Shown here: positions 55,797 to 64,000 of the stretch, in pieces
Position numbering within the stretch: position 1 is the stretch's first letter
Layout of the letters: each line of letters begins with the position of its first letter
From: Sva-07 sp963829585
GTDB taxonomy: Bacteria > Actinomycetota > Acidimicrobiia > Acidimicrobiales > Ilumatobacteraceae
Direction of reading: 5' to 3'
Length of the DNA: 64,000 nucleotides
Assembly (NCBI GenBank): GCA_963829585.1
Contig: CAWHJD010000021.1
Span: forward strand, 1 to 64,000
Made by a program: the position numbers and the translations under genes
The notes under the pieces: generated by a model
What the model saw: the letters and a program-made list of their open reading frames with translations, nothing else
The model's database searches: none
What the model was told of the DNA's origin: nothing

Positions 55797-56093
55797 CTAC
55801 TGCTCACCCGACTGATCACCCGATTCCTGCTCCGACGCACGTTCCCTGCGGCTGCGGAGGAACCGCGCGAGCAGCCATCCGACGAGCATGCCGAGCGCGA
55901 AGGTGACGAGCAGCGCGACCCAGGTCCCCACGATCCAGTCGAAGAACAGGAACTGGATCGAGCGCTTCTCGGAGTTCTGCAGGATGAAGATCAGCGCGAG
56001 GACGGCGATCACGCCCGCCGCGATCACCTTCCAGTTCCAGTCGGCGGATTCCTCGATGCCGTCACGGTCGGGATTCGGGCTGTTCATCGGCAC
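55797..56093 (-). CDS. LapA (DUF1049) domain membrane protein
   Basis: A 98-residue protein. Two membrane helices are at about 23-42 (VIAAGVIAVLALIFILQNSEK) and 52-75 (WVALLVTFALGMLVGWLLARFL). The pattern FILQNSEKRSIQFLFFDW followed by a GWLLARF helix end is the LapA/DUF1049 signature. In E. coli LapA acts in lipopolysaccharide assembly; in actinobacteria its role is unknown. It converges with the debranching gene. Confidence 0.85.
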   Translation of the reverse strand: MPMNSPNPDRDGIEESADWNWKVIAAGVIAVLALIFILQNSEKRSIQFLFFDWIVGTWVALLVTFALGMLVGWLLARFLRSRRERASEQESGDQSGEQ

Positions 56094-56141
56094 TCACCTT
56101 TCAGACGTGGCCCACGCCGAATACTGTCGACTCACCGCGCC

Positions 56142-57071
56142 ATGAGCAAGCCACCCGTTCCCTACACCGTGCTCGGCGGCTACCTCGGCGCCGGCAAGAC
56201 GACACTGCTCAACCAACTGCTGCACGCCAACGCCGGCGCGCGCCTGGCAGTCATCGTGAACGACTTCGGCGACATCGGAATCGACGCCGAGCTGATCGCC
56301 ACCCACGACGGCAACACCATCAACCTCACCAACGGCTGCATCTGTTGCAGTGCGAGCGACGGTCTGGCCAACGTTCTCGACGACCTCCGCGACGTCGCCG
56401 ACAGCATCGACCACGTGATCGTCGAGGCGAGCGGCGTGGGTGATCCCGTCCGGATCGGCCACTACGCGCGCCCATTCGGGTTCGAGTTGCGAGGTGTGAT
56501 CGTCCTCGCCGATGCCGAACGGGTTCGATCCCGATCCGCCGACAGGTACGTGGGCGACACCGTCATCAACCAGTTGCGCGGCGCCGACATGCTCGTGTTG
56601 ACCAAGACGGACCTCGTCGAACCGTCACAGCTCGCTGATGTGCAGACGTGGTTGGGCGGCATCGCGCCCGGCACGCCGATACTGCTGTCCACGCACGGCC
56701 GGCTCTCCACCGAAGTGGTCCTCGGCGACCTCTCACCGACCCAGGACACGCCCGCGGATGATGCACTGCACCCCGTCGACTACGACAGGTGGAGCCACGA
56801 CCGTCGCGGACCGATCGACCGATCGGACCTCGAGGCGTTCATCGACGCGCTGCCCGAGGGAGTGCTCCGCGCGAAGGGGGTCGTGCACCTCACCGACGAT
56901 CCCGAACACAGGTACGTCCTCCAGGTCGTCGGCCGCCGTGCGAGCGTGACGCGAGACCCCCGCTGGAGCCCCGGTGGTGACGAACACACCCGGCTCGTCG
57001 TGATCGCGTCGCCGGGGACACTCGATCACGACCGCCTGGCTGCCTGTGTCGCTCCCTCTGCCGCTTACTGA
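56142..57071 (+). CDS. CobW/G3E family GTPase
   Basis: A 309-residue metal-chaperone-type GTPase. Walker A is GGYLGAGKTTLLNQLL at about 12-27; NDFGDIGID, the Cys motif NGCICCSAS (CxCC) and VIVEASGVGDP follow; TKTDLVEP is the G4 motif. The C-terminal CobW domain is at about 215-300 (VLRAKGVVHLTDDPEHRYVLQVVGRR). Such proteins deliver zinc or other metals to client enzymes. No Zur box is obvious upstream. It converges with the VOC gene by 7 bases. Confidence 0.9.
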   Translation: MSKPPVPYTVLGGYLGAGKTTLLNQLLHANAGARLAVIVNDFGDIGIDAELIATHDGNTINLTNGCICCSASDGLANVLDDLRDVADSIDHVIVEASGVGDPVRIGHYARPFGFELRGVIVLADAERVRSRSADRYVGDTVINQLRGADMLVLTKTDLVEPSQLADVQTWLGGIAPGTPILLSTHGRLSTEVVLGDLSPTQDTPADDALHPVDYDRWSHDRRGPIDRSDLEAFIDALPEGVLRAKGVVHLTDDPEHRYVLQVVGRRASVTRDPRWSPGGDEHTRLVVIASPGTLDHDRLAACVAPSAAY

Positions 57072-57598
57072 CCCGGCCGCGCCAGGAACGGGCTGTCGCC
57101 CGGACGCCACAACTCGTGCGCCCGGCGCCACATGGCGAACGCCTGCAAGATGCGTGGCGGATCGCCGTGGATCTCCGTGAACGCACCGTTCAACTCGCGC
57201 GTGTCGAAGTAGGCCGCATCGACACCGTCGGCGTACAGGCGACAGGCCGGTTCGAAGCCCAGGCCGACAAGGCGCTGGTACTCCCCTTCGAAGTCGTTCA
57301 CCAGGATCGCGAGATGGTGATATCCCTCCTCACCCGCCGCGTACATGTCGCGGTAGATCGACGGCGTGTCGTCGTGCTGCTGGATGAATTGGATCATCGT
57401 GTCGCCCAGGTAGCCGAACGCATACGACACGTCGGCCTCCTGGTCGGTCCCGCGGTACGTGAACGTGTCACACCGATGATGGGGTGATCGCACGAACGGG
57501 CCGGCGCCGAAGGTGTCGCTCCAGCGTTGGATCGATGCGTCGAGGTCGTCGACGAACCAAGCCTGCTGGAAGATCGGGAAATGGGTGAGCATCGTCAT
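57065..57598 (-). CDS. VOC family protein
   Basis: A 177-residue protein, started at ATG 57598 because a strong GGAGGAGG ribosome site lies just upstream. The VOC domain runs from HFPIFQQAWFVDDLDASIQRWSDTFGAGPF to IQFIQQHDDTPSIYRDM, EGYHHLAILVNDFEGEYQRLVGLG, and AYFDTRELNGAFTEIHGDP. Possible metal ligands are His in HHLAIL and Glu in FTEIHG. The sequence is closer to the glyoxalase/methylmalonyl-CoA-epimerase branch than to extradiol dioxygenases; the reaction is unknown. Confidence 0.85.
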   Translation of the reverse strand: MTMLTHFPIFQQAWFVDDLDASIQRWSDTFGAGPFVRSPHHRCDTFTYRGTDQEADVSYAFGYLGDTMIQFIQQHDDTPSIYRDMYAAGEEGYHHLAILVNDFEGEYQRLVGLGFEPACRLYADGVDAAYFDTRELNGAFTEIHGDPPRILQAFAMWRRAHELWRPGDSPFLARPGQ

Positions 57599-57674
57599 GG
57601 TGTGTCCTCCTCCCCGCATTGTGACGAATCGGACCGCCGCAGCCGTTGTCGGCGGGCAGTGCTAGCTTCCGGCC

Positions 57675-58079
57675 ATGACGCGAACCGGACGTTGCCTCTG
57701 CGGCCAGATCACCTACGAGCTCTCCGGCGACCTCATCGCGACCGCGGTCTGCCACTGCGACCACTGCCAGCGCCAGAGTGGCGGAGCGTTCTCGGTCAAT
57801 CTCATCGTGCACGAGAGCCAGATGGCCGTCTCGGGCAACCTCAGTACCTTCGAGGATCGCGGCGAGCACGGCGACGCCGTGTACGTGTACCGCCGCTTCT
57901 GCGGCCAGTGCGGCTCGCCGATCTTCTCCAGCCTCGTCGAGCCCGCCGGCGTGATCGCCGTGAAGGTGGGCACGCTCGACGACCGGTCCGACGTGACGCC
58001 CACCGTGGAAGTGTGGTGCGACCACAAGCAGCCGTGGGTGGAACTCCCCGGCATGGTGGCGTCCCTCCCCCAGGAGTGA
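57675..58079 (+). CDS. GFA family zinc protein
   Basis: A 134-residue protein with the seven zinc Cys residues of the GFA (glutathione-dependent formaldehyde-activating-like, CENP-V) fold: GRCLCGQITYELSG, CHCDHCQRQSGGAFSVN, RRFCGQCGSPIFS. The name comes from a formaldehyde-linked enzyme, but most members have no proven activity. The end WCDHKQPWVELPG is typical of the family. Confidence 0.92.
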   Translation: MTRTGRCLCGQITYELSGDLIATAVCHCDHCQRQSGGAFSVNLIVHESQMAVSGNLSTFEDRGEHGDAVYVYRRFCGQCGSPIFSSLVEPAGVIAVKVGTLDDRSDVTPTVEVWCDHKQPWVELPGMVASLPQE

Positions 58080-58143
58080 CGCCGGGCGTTCGGCGGCGCG
58101 AGTCATCGCGCGATGCCTGATCCCACCGAGTAGAAACGTCGTC

Positions 58144-59855
58144 GTGACGCGCGTGTCGCAATGGGTGCCGGGCCTCGCGTCGGCTCGGCGTTACGACCGG
58201 TCGTGGCTGCGCCACGACGTCGTGGCCGGGCTGGTTCTGACTGCCGTGCTGATCCCCGCGGGCATCGGCTACGCCGAGGCCTCCGGGCTGCCCGCGGTGA
58301 CCGGGTTGTACGCCACGATCGTGCCGCTCCTGGCGTACGCATTGTTCGGTCCGTCGCGTGTACTGATACTCGGCCCTGACTCGGCGCTGGCGCCGATCAT
58401 CGCCGCCTCGATCATCCCGCTGGCGGCCGGCGACCCCGATCGGGCCGTGGCGCTCGCTGGGCTGCTGGCATTGATGATGGGGAGCCTGCTGCTGCTCGGT
58501 GGCCTTCTCCGTCTCGGGTTCGTGACCGACCTGCTGTCGAAACCCATCCGACTCGGATACCTGAACGGCATCGCCCTCGTCGTGATCGTCGGCCAGCTGC
58601 CCAAGTTGTTCGGCTTCTCGGTGGAGGACGGTTCGGCCGTCGACGACGTGCGAGGCTTCGTGACCGGTCTGTCCGATGGCGACGCCTCGGCGCTGGCCTC
58701 GGCATTCGGCATCGGCGCACTGGTCGGGATCATCGGCATCGGCATGGTCTGGAGTCGGACTGCCGGAATGGTCACGGTCGTGATCGCCTCGATGGTGATC
58801 GGTCGCGATCGGAGGGTGGCGCGACGACCTTCCCGTGGTCGGGGCATTGCCGTCAGGGCTGCCGGCTCCAGCGCTCGGCGGACTCAGCTGGGACGACGCG
58901 CTGTCACTCGTGGGGCCGGCGTTCGGCATCGCGCTCATCGCGTTCACCGACACGAGCGTGCTCTCCCGGGCATTCGCCGTCCGACACGGCTACACCGTCT
59001 CGGGGAGCCACGAGATGCGGGCGATCGGCCTGACGAACATGGCCTCGGGCGCCTTCGGCGGCTTCCCGGTGTCGGCATCGTCGTCTCGCACGCCGGTCGC
59101 GGAACAGGCCGGCGGGCGGACTCAGCTCGTGGGTGTCGTCGGAGCCGCGGCGCTCGTCGGCTTCGTCCTGTTCACCCCCGATCTCACCAGCTTCCTGCCT
59201 TCGCCGGTACTGGCAGCCGTCGTGATCGTCGCCGCCTCGGCACTGTTCGACGTGCGCACGTTCGCCACGTTGCTGCGCGTCGACCGGGTCGACGCAGCCT
59301 TGGCCCTGGCTGCATTCCTCGGCGTCGTGCTCGTCGGCGTGCTGGAAGGCATCGTGATCGCAGTGGCGCTGTCACTCGTCGCCTTCGTGAACCAGGCGTG
59401 GCGACCGTACCGAGCGGAACTGGGCCGTCGCCGCGGTGTGCGCGGTTACCACGACCTCTCCCGTCCTCCGCACGGAGAGGCGATCGAGGGCGTCGTCATC
59501 GTGCGGTTCGACGCGCCCCTGTTCTTCGCCAACGCCGGGATCTTCGCCGAGTACGTCCGCTCACGCGTCGCCGACCGGGAGGGGGTGAAGTACGTGATCC
59601 TGGCTGCGGAGCCGATCACGAGCGTCGACTCGACGGCCGTCGACGAACTCGTGCAGCCTCGACGATGCGCTCGCCCAGGCGGGCATCGAGCTGGTGATCG
59701 CCGAGATGAAGGGCCCGGTGAAGGACGATCTCGAACGTCGGGGCCTCGGCGACCGGTTCGGCCCGGAGCGCTTCGCCCCCACCGTGGGTGCTGCCGTCGA
59801 CCGCATCACCGGATTCGAACGTCGCGACATCGGGCGACCGTCCGACCGCACCTGA
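58144..59855 (+). CDS. SulP family anion transporter (two frameshifts)
   Basis: It starts at GTG 58144. The first frame carries the N-terminal membrane helices with the SulP entry segment DVVAGLVLTAVLIPAGIGYAEASGLPAVTGLYATIVPLLAYALFG. An extra C near 58811 shifts it to GGWRDDLPVVGALPSGLPAP and the remaining helices. A second extra base near 59657 interrupts the cytoplasmic STAS domain (IEGVVIVRFDAPLFFANAGIFAEYVR, ITSVDSTAVDEL); LDDALAQAGIELVIAEMKGPV continues it in the third frame. Corrected length is about 570 residues. SulP proteins move sulfate, bicarbonate or other anions. Part of the gene (58523-58724) recurs at the window end. Confidence 0.85.
58523..58724 (+). repeat. segment repeated 5,276 bp downstream
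   Basis: These 202 bases of the SulP gene match 63799-64000 with two substitutions and no indels. The downstream copy starts abruptly after unrelated sequence. Confidence 0.95.
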
Positions 59856-59896
59856 CGTGCAGCCGGCGGCCGGACCGCGCTGTCCAGAACTGCCGA

Positions 59897-61055
59897 TCAG
59901 TAGCGCAGCGTCGCGGCAGCGGTGCCTCCGCCGGGAATGTCGTGGGCCGCGACGACGAACACGTCCCCGCCGTGCCGCAGTGTCTCGGTCGCCGCGACGT
60001 CGGCGAGATCGTGGTCACCGGGCTCGCGATCGTTGTGTTCGACGAGTTCGACGTGACCGGGTCGGTAGCGCCCCCAATACGCCGCGTCACCGGGTACGAA
60101 GATCGATGCGACCTGGCCGGCCGCCGCTGCGATCACCGCTTGCTCGACCGTGTCGACGGTGGCCGCGGCGCCGGCGAAGTAGGACTCGCGGGCTCGCTCC
60201 TGCTGCTCTGACGCAACCGGCTGGACCAAGGGACGAGCGCGTTCGGCGAGGTCGTCGGGACGGAGCTGCTCGGGGTTGCCAGGGACATGGCCGTCGACCA
60301 GGTGCTGGCAGCGGGTGATCGAACGATACGCAGCGACCAGTTCGTCCACACCGGCGAGCACGAGTGGCAGCGTCGAGCCCTTTCGATGCTCGACCACGGC
60401 GCGGTCGACCACCTTCAGGAAGCGGTGGATGTCGGTGACCTTCGTGTCGCCTCGCCCGCCTTGGCCGTGGAACCCGGCCGTGACCTGCCCGCCGCCCACA
60501 CGACCGGCGGCGTGACTCTGCAGTTGGCGCTCACGGTCGTCCCACTGCAGCGCCTCGGGCATACCGGACGGCAGGTCGGCAACGTCGAGTTCGGTCGCGT
60601 GCGACTGGGATGCGCTCACCAGCCGCACGGCGTGCTGACTGAGCGCCAGCACCTCGAACCCGGTCGCGTTGGCCAGCGTCACCAGCAACGGCTTGAGGTG
60701 GAACCGATCGCTGACCACGGCCAGTTCGTCGACTTCTTGCGACAGCCGGATCGCGATCGTGTTCCCGTGCTCGACGAGCACGCCGAGCCCGGCGGAACCG
60801 TGGGCCCAGAACGCAGAATCGCCCGCGAGCCCGCGAACGGCGTCGAGCATGGCGGGATCCTCCGACTCCTCCGTCGCGAGTCTGATGAGCGTGCGGAGGC
60901 GGATCGGGTCCTGGGCGACGTCCCTGCCGGCGGTGTGGGTCGGAAGGTACAGCGACACGCGCTGGTCCCGTGCCGGTTCCGGCGAGCGCGATGACGTCGT
61001 CGATCGACAGTTCGTGATCGACGAGCGTCCGAATCGGTGATACAGACTTGCTCAT
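59897..61055 (-). CDS. eRF1-like (baeRF) family protein (one frameshift)
   Basis: The start MSKSVSPIRTLVDHELSIDDVIALAGTGTG lies in one frame from ATG 61055. One extra G near 60970 moves the rest to the frame holding VSLYLPTHTAGRDVAQDPIRLRTLIRLA. Corrected length is about 385 residues. The body (GLGVLVEHGNTIAIRLSQEVDELAVVSDRFHLKPLL, ALSQHAVRLV, LPLVLAGVDELVAAYRSIT) has the pattern of bacterial and archaeal proteins related to eukaryotic peptide-release factor eRF1 (baeRF), suspected to act at stalled ribosomes. Function is not established. The DUF2252 gene lies 86 bases upstream on the same strand. Confidence 0.75.
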
Positions 61056-61141
61056 GCACTCACCCTCGCGCCGTTGCCCCCACCGGGACAGGGCCGAAAG
61101 ACTGGCGTGCCGGCCGGTGCCGGTTGCCTGTGTTCGGCGGT

Positions 61142-62607
61142 TCAGAGACCGCGTTGGACGGTGATCCGGCCATCCTTCTCGGCCTGCAACAGGGCGTCGT
61201 AGTCGCGTTCGTTCTGGTCGGCGTACGCCTCCGAGAACTCGGCAATGGCCCGGTCGAAGGCATCGCTGTTGCCGAGGTAGCTGGAGATGGCGATGCGATC
61301 GCCTGAGCGTGCATGTGCCCTGACCAGCGACGTGGCACACATCCGGGCGTAGGTGGCCATGGTGGCCGGCGTCATGTGTCTCGACCATCGCGGCGCCCTT
61401 CCAGTCGCGGAGCTGACGGACGTAGAAGTCGCGATCGACTCCGTCGATGCCGTGCACCCGATCCCAGCCCAGGAAGATGTCGCTGCTCGCCTGCATCAGG
61501 TGCTGTCCGTGCACCACTCGTTCCCCGGGCGACCGCCCGTCGCTGTGCCCGACGAACTCCTCCAGCACGGACGCTTGGGCCTCTTTGGCTTGGAGGAAGA
61601 GCGGATCGGTCCCGTCGCGACCGAGCATCAGGATGATCCAGGCCCGGGTGCCGACGCTGCCGACACCGACGACCTTGCGCGCCATGTCGACCAGACGGAA
61701 CTCCTCGAGCAGGTGTCGGCGGTCGCTCTGCAACGTCCGGCGGTAGCTGCGAATCACGCCCCGCAGGAGCTCGTGGATCTGCTCACGCTCCATTCCCTCG
61801 AACAGTTCCTCGATCGGCTCGATGAGCGGTGGGTCGCTGATGATGCGTCGTTCGCCGTCGACGAGATGGGTGAGTTTGTCGAAGGCCTGCAGGCTGTTGC
61901 GGGTCGGGCCTTGGCGAGGTTCGCCTCGGCCCGCTTGCGAACGGCTGGGCTGACGGCGCTCTGCAACTCGTTGAGGGACGCCTCGATGTCGCTGTGGTCA
62001 TACCACACCGCGAGGTTGGTCATGGCTGCGAACTCCGCATGCCGGCGCGGTACCGACCCGTGAGCGCCATGAGCACCTTCTGACGCTCCTTCGTCGAGAA
62101 CCCGTTGTCGCGGCCGGCGATCGCGAAGCTGGCTGCGAGGCGCTTCACGTCCCACTCCCACGGGCCTGGGTGGGTCTCGTCGAAGTCGTTGATGCCGAAC
62201 TCCATCCGTCGCTCCGGCGATGCGTACACCCCGAAGTTCATGAGGTGTGCGTCTCCGCAGATCTGGGTGATGATCCCCGACCGCGGTGTGGTGGCCAGAT
62301 CGGAGGCCATGATGAGCGCGGCGCCCCGGTAGAAGGTGAACGGTGACACGAGCATCCGGCCGTAGCGGATCGGGACCAACTCCGGTACCCGGCTGACGGC
62401 CTGCTGCTCGAGCAGTGCCACGGGGTCCGGTCGATGGGTGCCCGGAGTGAAGCCGGCATGGCTCGATCGAGGCACCTCACGTCGAGCCGCCCGACCCCGG
62501 GCGACGCGCTCTTCAGGGTTCAGGTGGGGGACCACCTTGCCGTGCTCGTATCGCATCCCGGCCGGAAGCGGCTGCGACTCGTCTCCATCATGCTTCTCTG
62601 ACTGCAC
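61142..62607 (-). CDS. DUF2252 family protein (three frameshifts)
   Basis: The start is taken at GTG 62607, six bases after GAGGAG. The first frame has VPELVPIRYGRMLVSPFTFYRGAALIMASDLA, QICGDAHLMNFGVYASPERRMEFGINDFDETHPGPWEWDVKRL. A missing G near 62041 moves it to FAAMTNLAVWYDH; a missing C near 61913 to NSLQAFDKLTHLVDGERRI; an extra C near 61376 to TPATMATYARMCATSLVRAHARSGD. With these fixed it is a complete DUF2252 protein of about 488 residues. The family has a kinase-like pattern (GDAHLMNFG and a late Asp), but no known reaction. It pairs with the baeRF gene. Confidence 0.8.
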
Positions 62608-62648
62608 GTCGATCTCCTCTTTCGTCGGAACATGTGCGGCGATCGCAT

Positions 62649-62671
62649 CGGTCGGGGAGTCCCCGGGACCG
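62649..62671 (-). terminator. small GC hairpin between nitrilase and DUF2252 genes
   Basis: CGGTC/GACCG and inner GGGG/CCCC arms pair with a short loop, 84 bases past the nitrilase stop. It may separate the two genes or only attenuate. Confidence 0.35.
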
Positions 62672-62754
62672 TGACGACGAGCGACACCGCCCACGAGCGT
62701 GCCCGGTCATCACGGGATTCGAATCGCCCGAACTGGGTGAACCGGTCTTCACGG

Positions 62755-63660
62755 CTAACGGCCTGGCTCGAGTACGTCGGTTCGTCCGTAGTGGCCCACG
62801 ACGTCGAAGTAGCGCTTGGCGTGCAGTGCCGCCGCGAAGGTCGCAGTCGGCGAAGACGATGCCCTCTTCACCGTAGAGCGGGCCGGCGATCACCTCGCCG
62901 CCGGGCGACACGACGCACGCGCCCCGCGGCCGAAGACGTCGACGCCGTCGGGCAGCGCCAGGGGGAAATCATCCGGGAACGCGCTCGCCGGGATGAACTG
63001 CGGCACGCTCACCACGAAAGCGCCCGCCTCGATGGCGATGTGTCGCATCGATGCGATCCAGCCGTCGCTGTCGTCCGCGGTGGGTGCGAGCCAGATCTGC
63101 GGGCCGCCCTCGTAGACCCGCCATCGGGCCAACGGCATCCGGTTCTCCCAACAGATGAGGCCACCCACCCGGGCACTTCCGGGAAGCTCGACCACGTCGA
63201 GATCGTCACCGGCGCCCAGCCCGTGGAACACGCGCTCGTGCATCGTGGGCATCAGTTTGCGATGCCGGTGCAGCACCCCCTCGCCGCCGATCACCAGCAA
63301 CGTGTTGTACAGCGAGCCGGGCCGGTCGTCCTCGCGCTCGTTGATGCCGATGGCGAGATGAACGCCGCGCTCCGCGCAGGCCGTCGCCAGCCGATCGACG
63401 AGCGGCCCGCGGACGTCGATGCTCGACGCCCACATCCGCTCCCACAGTTCGTCACAGCCCTCGGTCCAGGTCGCCGCCTGCGCCGCCCACGCCCCGCTCG
63501 GGTACACCGACACGAAGCACTCCGGGAACACCACCAGTGTCGCACCTCGATCCGCCGCCTCGCCGAGGAGATCGATGGCCTTGTCGATGGTCGCATCGGC
63601 ATCGAGGATCACGGGCGTCGCTTGGACCGCCGCTACACACACCGAGTCGAATCCCGTCAT
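62755..63660 (-). CDS. nitrilase / carbon-nitrogen hydrolase (two frameshifts)
   Basis: From ATG 63660 the first frame shows the catalytic triad of the superfamily: Glu in LVVFPECFVSVYP, Lys in HRHRKLMPTMHERVF, and Cys in VGGLICWENRMPLARW. A missing G near 62920 moves it to ACVVSPGGEVIAGPLYGEEGIVFADCDL. An extra G near 62843 moves it to AALHAKRYFDVVGHYGRTDVLE, which ends at a TAG at 62755-62757. Corrected length is about 300 residues. CWENRMPLAR is typical of true nitrilases and cyanide hydratases, which turn nitriles into acids and ammonia. The substrate is unknown. Confidence 0.85.
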
Positions 63661-63727
63661 CTTGCGATGGTAACCGTCCGGCGGAACGGTGGATGCCGCC
63701 GGGTCCGGCTACGCCCCGCGACCCTGA

Positions 63728-63790
63728 GACGCCGTGCGGTTGTGCCCACGTCGGGATGCCGGTCCGTCGACGAGGTGGACGCACGGCGTC
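63728..63790. repeat. 11-bp inverted repeats beside the second duplication junction
   Basis: GACGCCGTGCG at 63728-63738 and its exact complement CGCACGGCGTC at 63780-63790 bracket 41 bases. The right arm ends eight bases before the repeated SulP segment begins. Confidence 0.5.
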
Positions 63791-63798
63791 GTCGTCGA

Positions 63799-64000
63799 TG
63801 ACCGACCTGCTGTCGAAACCCATCCGACTCGGATACCTGAACGGCATCGCCCTCGTCGTGATCGTCGGCCAGCTGCCCAAGTTGTTCGGCTTCTCGGTGG
63901 AGGACGGTTCGGCCGTCGACGACGTGCGTGGCTTCGTGACGGGTCTGTCCGATGGCGACGCCTCGGCGCTGGCCTCGGCATTCGGCATCGGCGCACTGGT
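63799..64000 (+). pseudogene. partial second copy of the SulP gene (runs off the window)
   Basis: It repeats 58523-58724 from VTDLLSKPIRLGYLNGIAL to FGIGALV, but without the first 126 residues or a start codon in register with a leader. In front of it lies 138 bases of sequence unlike the SulP upstream region. The copy continues beyond the window. Confidence 0.85.

Overview
The window looks like a chromosomal segment of a high-GC Actinomycetota. The gene set fits Acidimicrobiia (an Ilumatobacter-like organism): F420-type LLM oxidoreductases, ergothioneine genes egtB and egtD, a DUF222/HNH (13E12-type) protein, many SDR enzymes, an actinobacterial SigE-type sigma factor, and many GTG starts with stop/start overlaps. 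The taxonomic placement is inference. I see no rRNA, tRNA, CRISPR array, prophage or transposase, and no gene-free stretch longer than 300 bases.

Layout. 0-6.6 kb: a dimethylformamidase-like gene, an acyl-thioesterase-like protein, a metallophosphatase, a short PEP-synthase-like phosphotransferase coupled to a membrane protein, and a CmcJ/NvfI-like oxidoreductase. 6.6-10.1 kb: an ECF sigma factor coupled to a membrane-anchored two-repeat surface protein, then a sulfatase. 10.1-14 kb: ergothioneine genes (egtB, egtD) and a three-cupredoxin multicopper oxidase. 14-29.7 kb: housekeeping and accessory enzymes, including YceI, AroQ, an EAL-HDOD protein, DoxX, a di-iron fatty acid hydroxylase flanked by paired palindromic elements, a divergent LLM/SDR pair sharing one large palindrome, CorA, a Baeyer-Villiger monooxygenase coupled to a Gfo/Idh oxidoreductase, and an MTA/SAH nucleosidase. 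29.7-33.4 kb: a ferric-iron ABC transporter operon behind a DtxR/IdeR-like box, divergent from a DUF2892 gene behind a CsoR/CstR-like operator. 33.4-39 kb: an SDR, a FadB/FadJ-type bifunctional beta-oxidation enzyme and a two-component system. 39.2-47.9 kb: a diverged 3.8-kb tandem duplication (coiled-coil membrane protein, pyrophosphatase with an extra C-terminal domain, acyl-CoA synthetase, DUF222/HNH protein). 48.6-55.8 kb: a GT-C-like membrane protein, another membrane protein, a GH63 glucosidase and a glycogen-debranching enzyme. 55.8-64 kb: LapA-like, CobW-type GTPase, VOC, GFA and SulP genes, then a minus-strand group of nitrilase, DUF2252 protein and eRF1-like (baeRF) protein. The last 202 bases restart the SulP gene.

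Data quality matters here. About fifteen single-copy reading-frame breaks plus about ten in the first duplication copy are single-base indels, mostly one extra base in or next to short G or C runs. Correcting them restores full conserved domains. This points to consensus errors in the assembly rather than mass gene decay, and the two duplications could be strain-mixing artefacts. Single-copy genes broken only by such indels are listed as CDS with the break noted; truncated or duplicated remnants are listed as pseudogenes.

Functional links: EgtB and EgtD are two enzymes of one pathway. The three iron-transport genes form one translationally coupled operon. The GH63 and debranching enzymes are coupled by a GTGA overlap and probably act on the same alpha-glucan. 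The sigma factor and its overlapping membrane partner form a likely regulatory pair. Several intergenic regions carry strong palindromes that look like operators, terminators or dispersed repeat elements.
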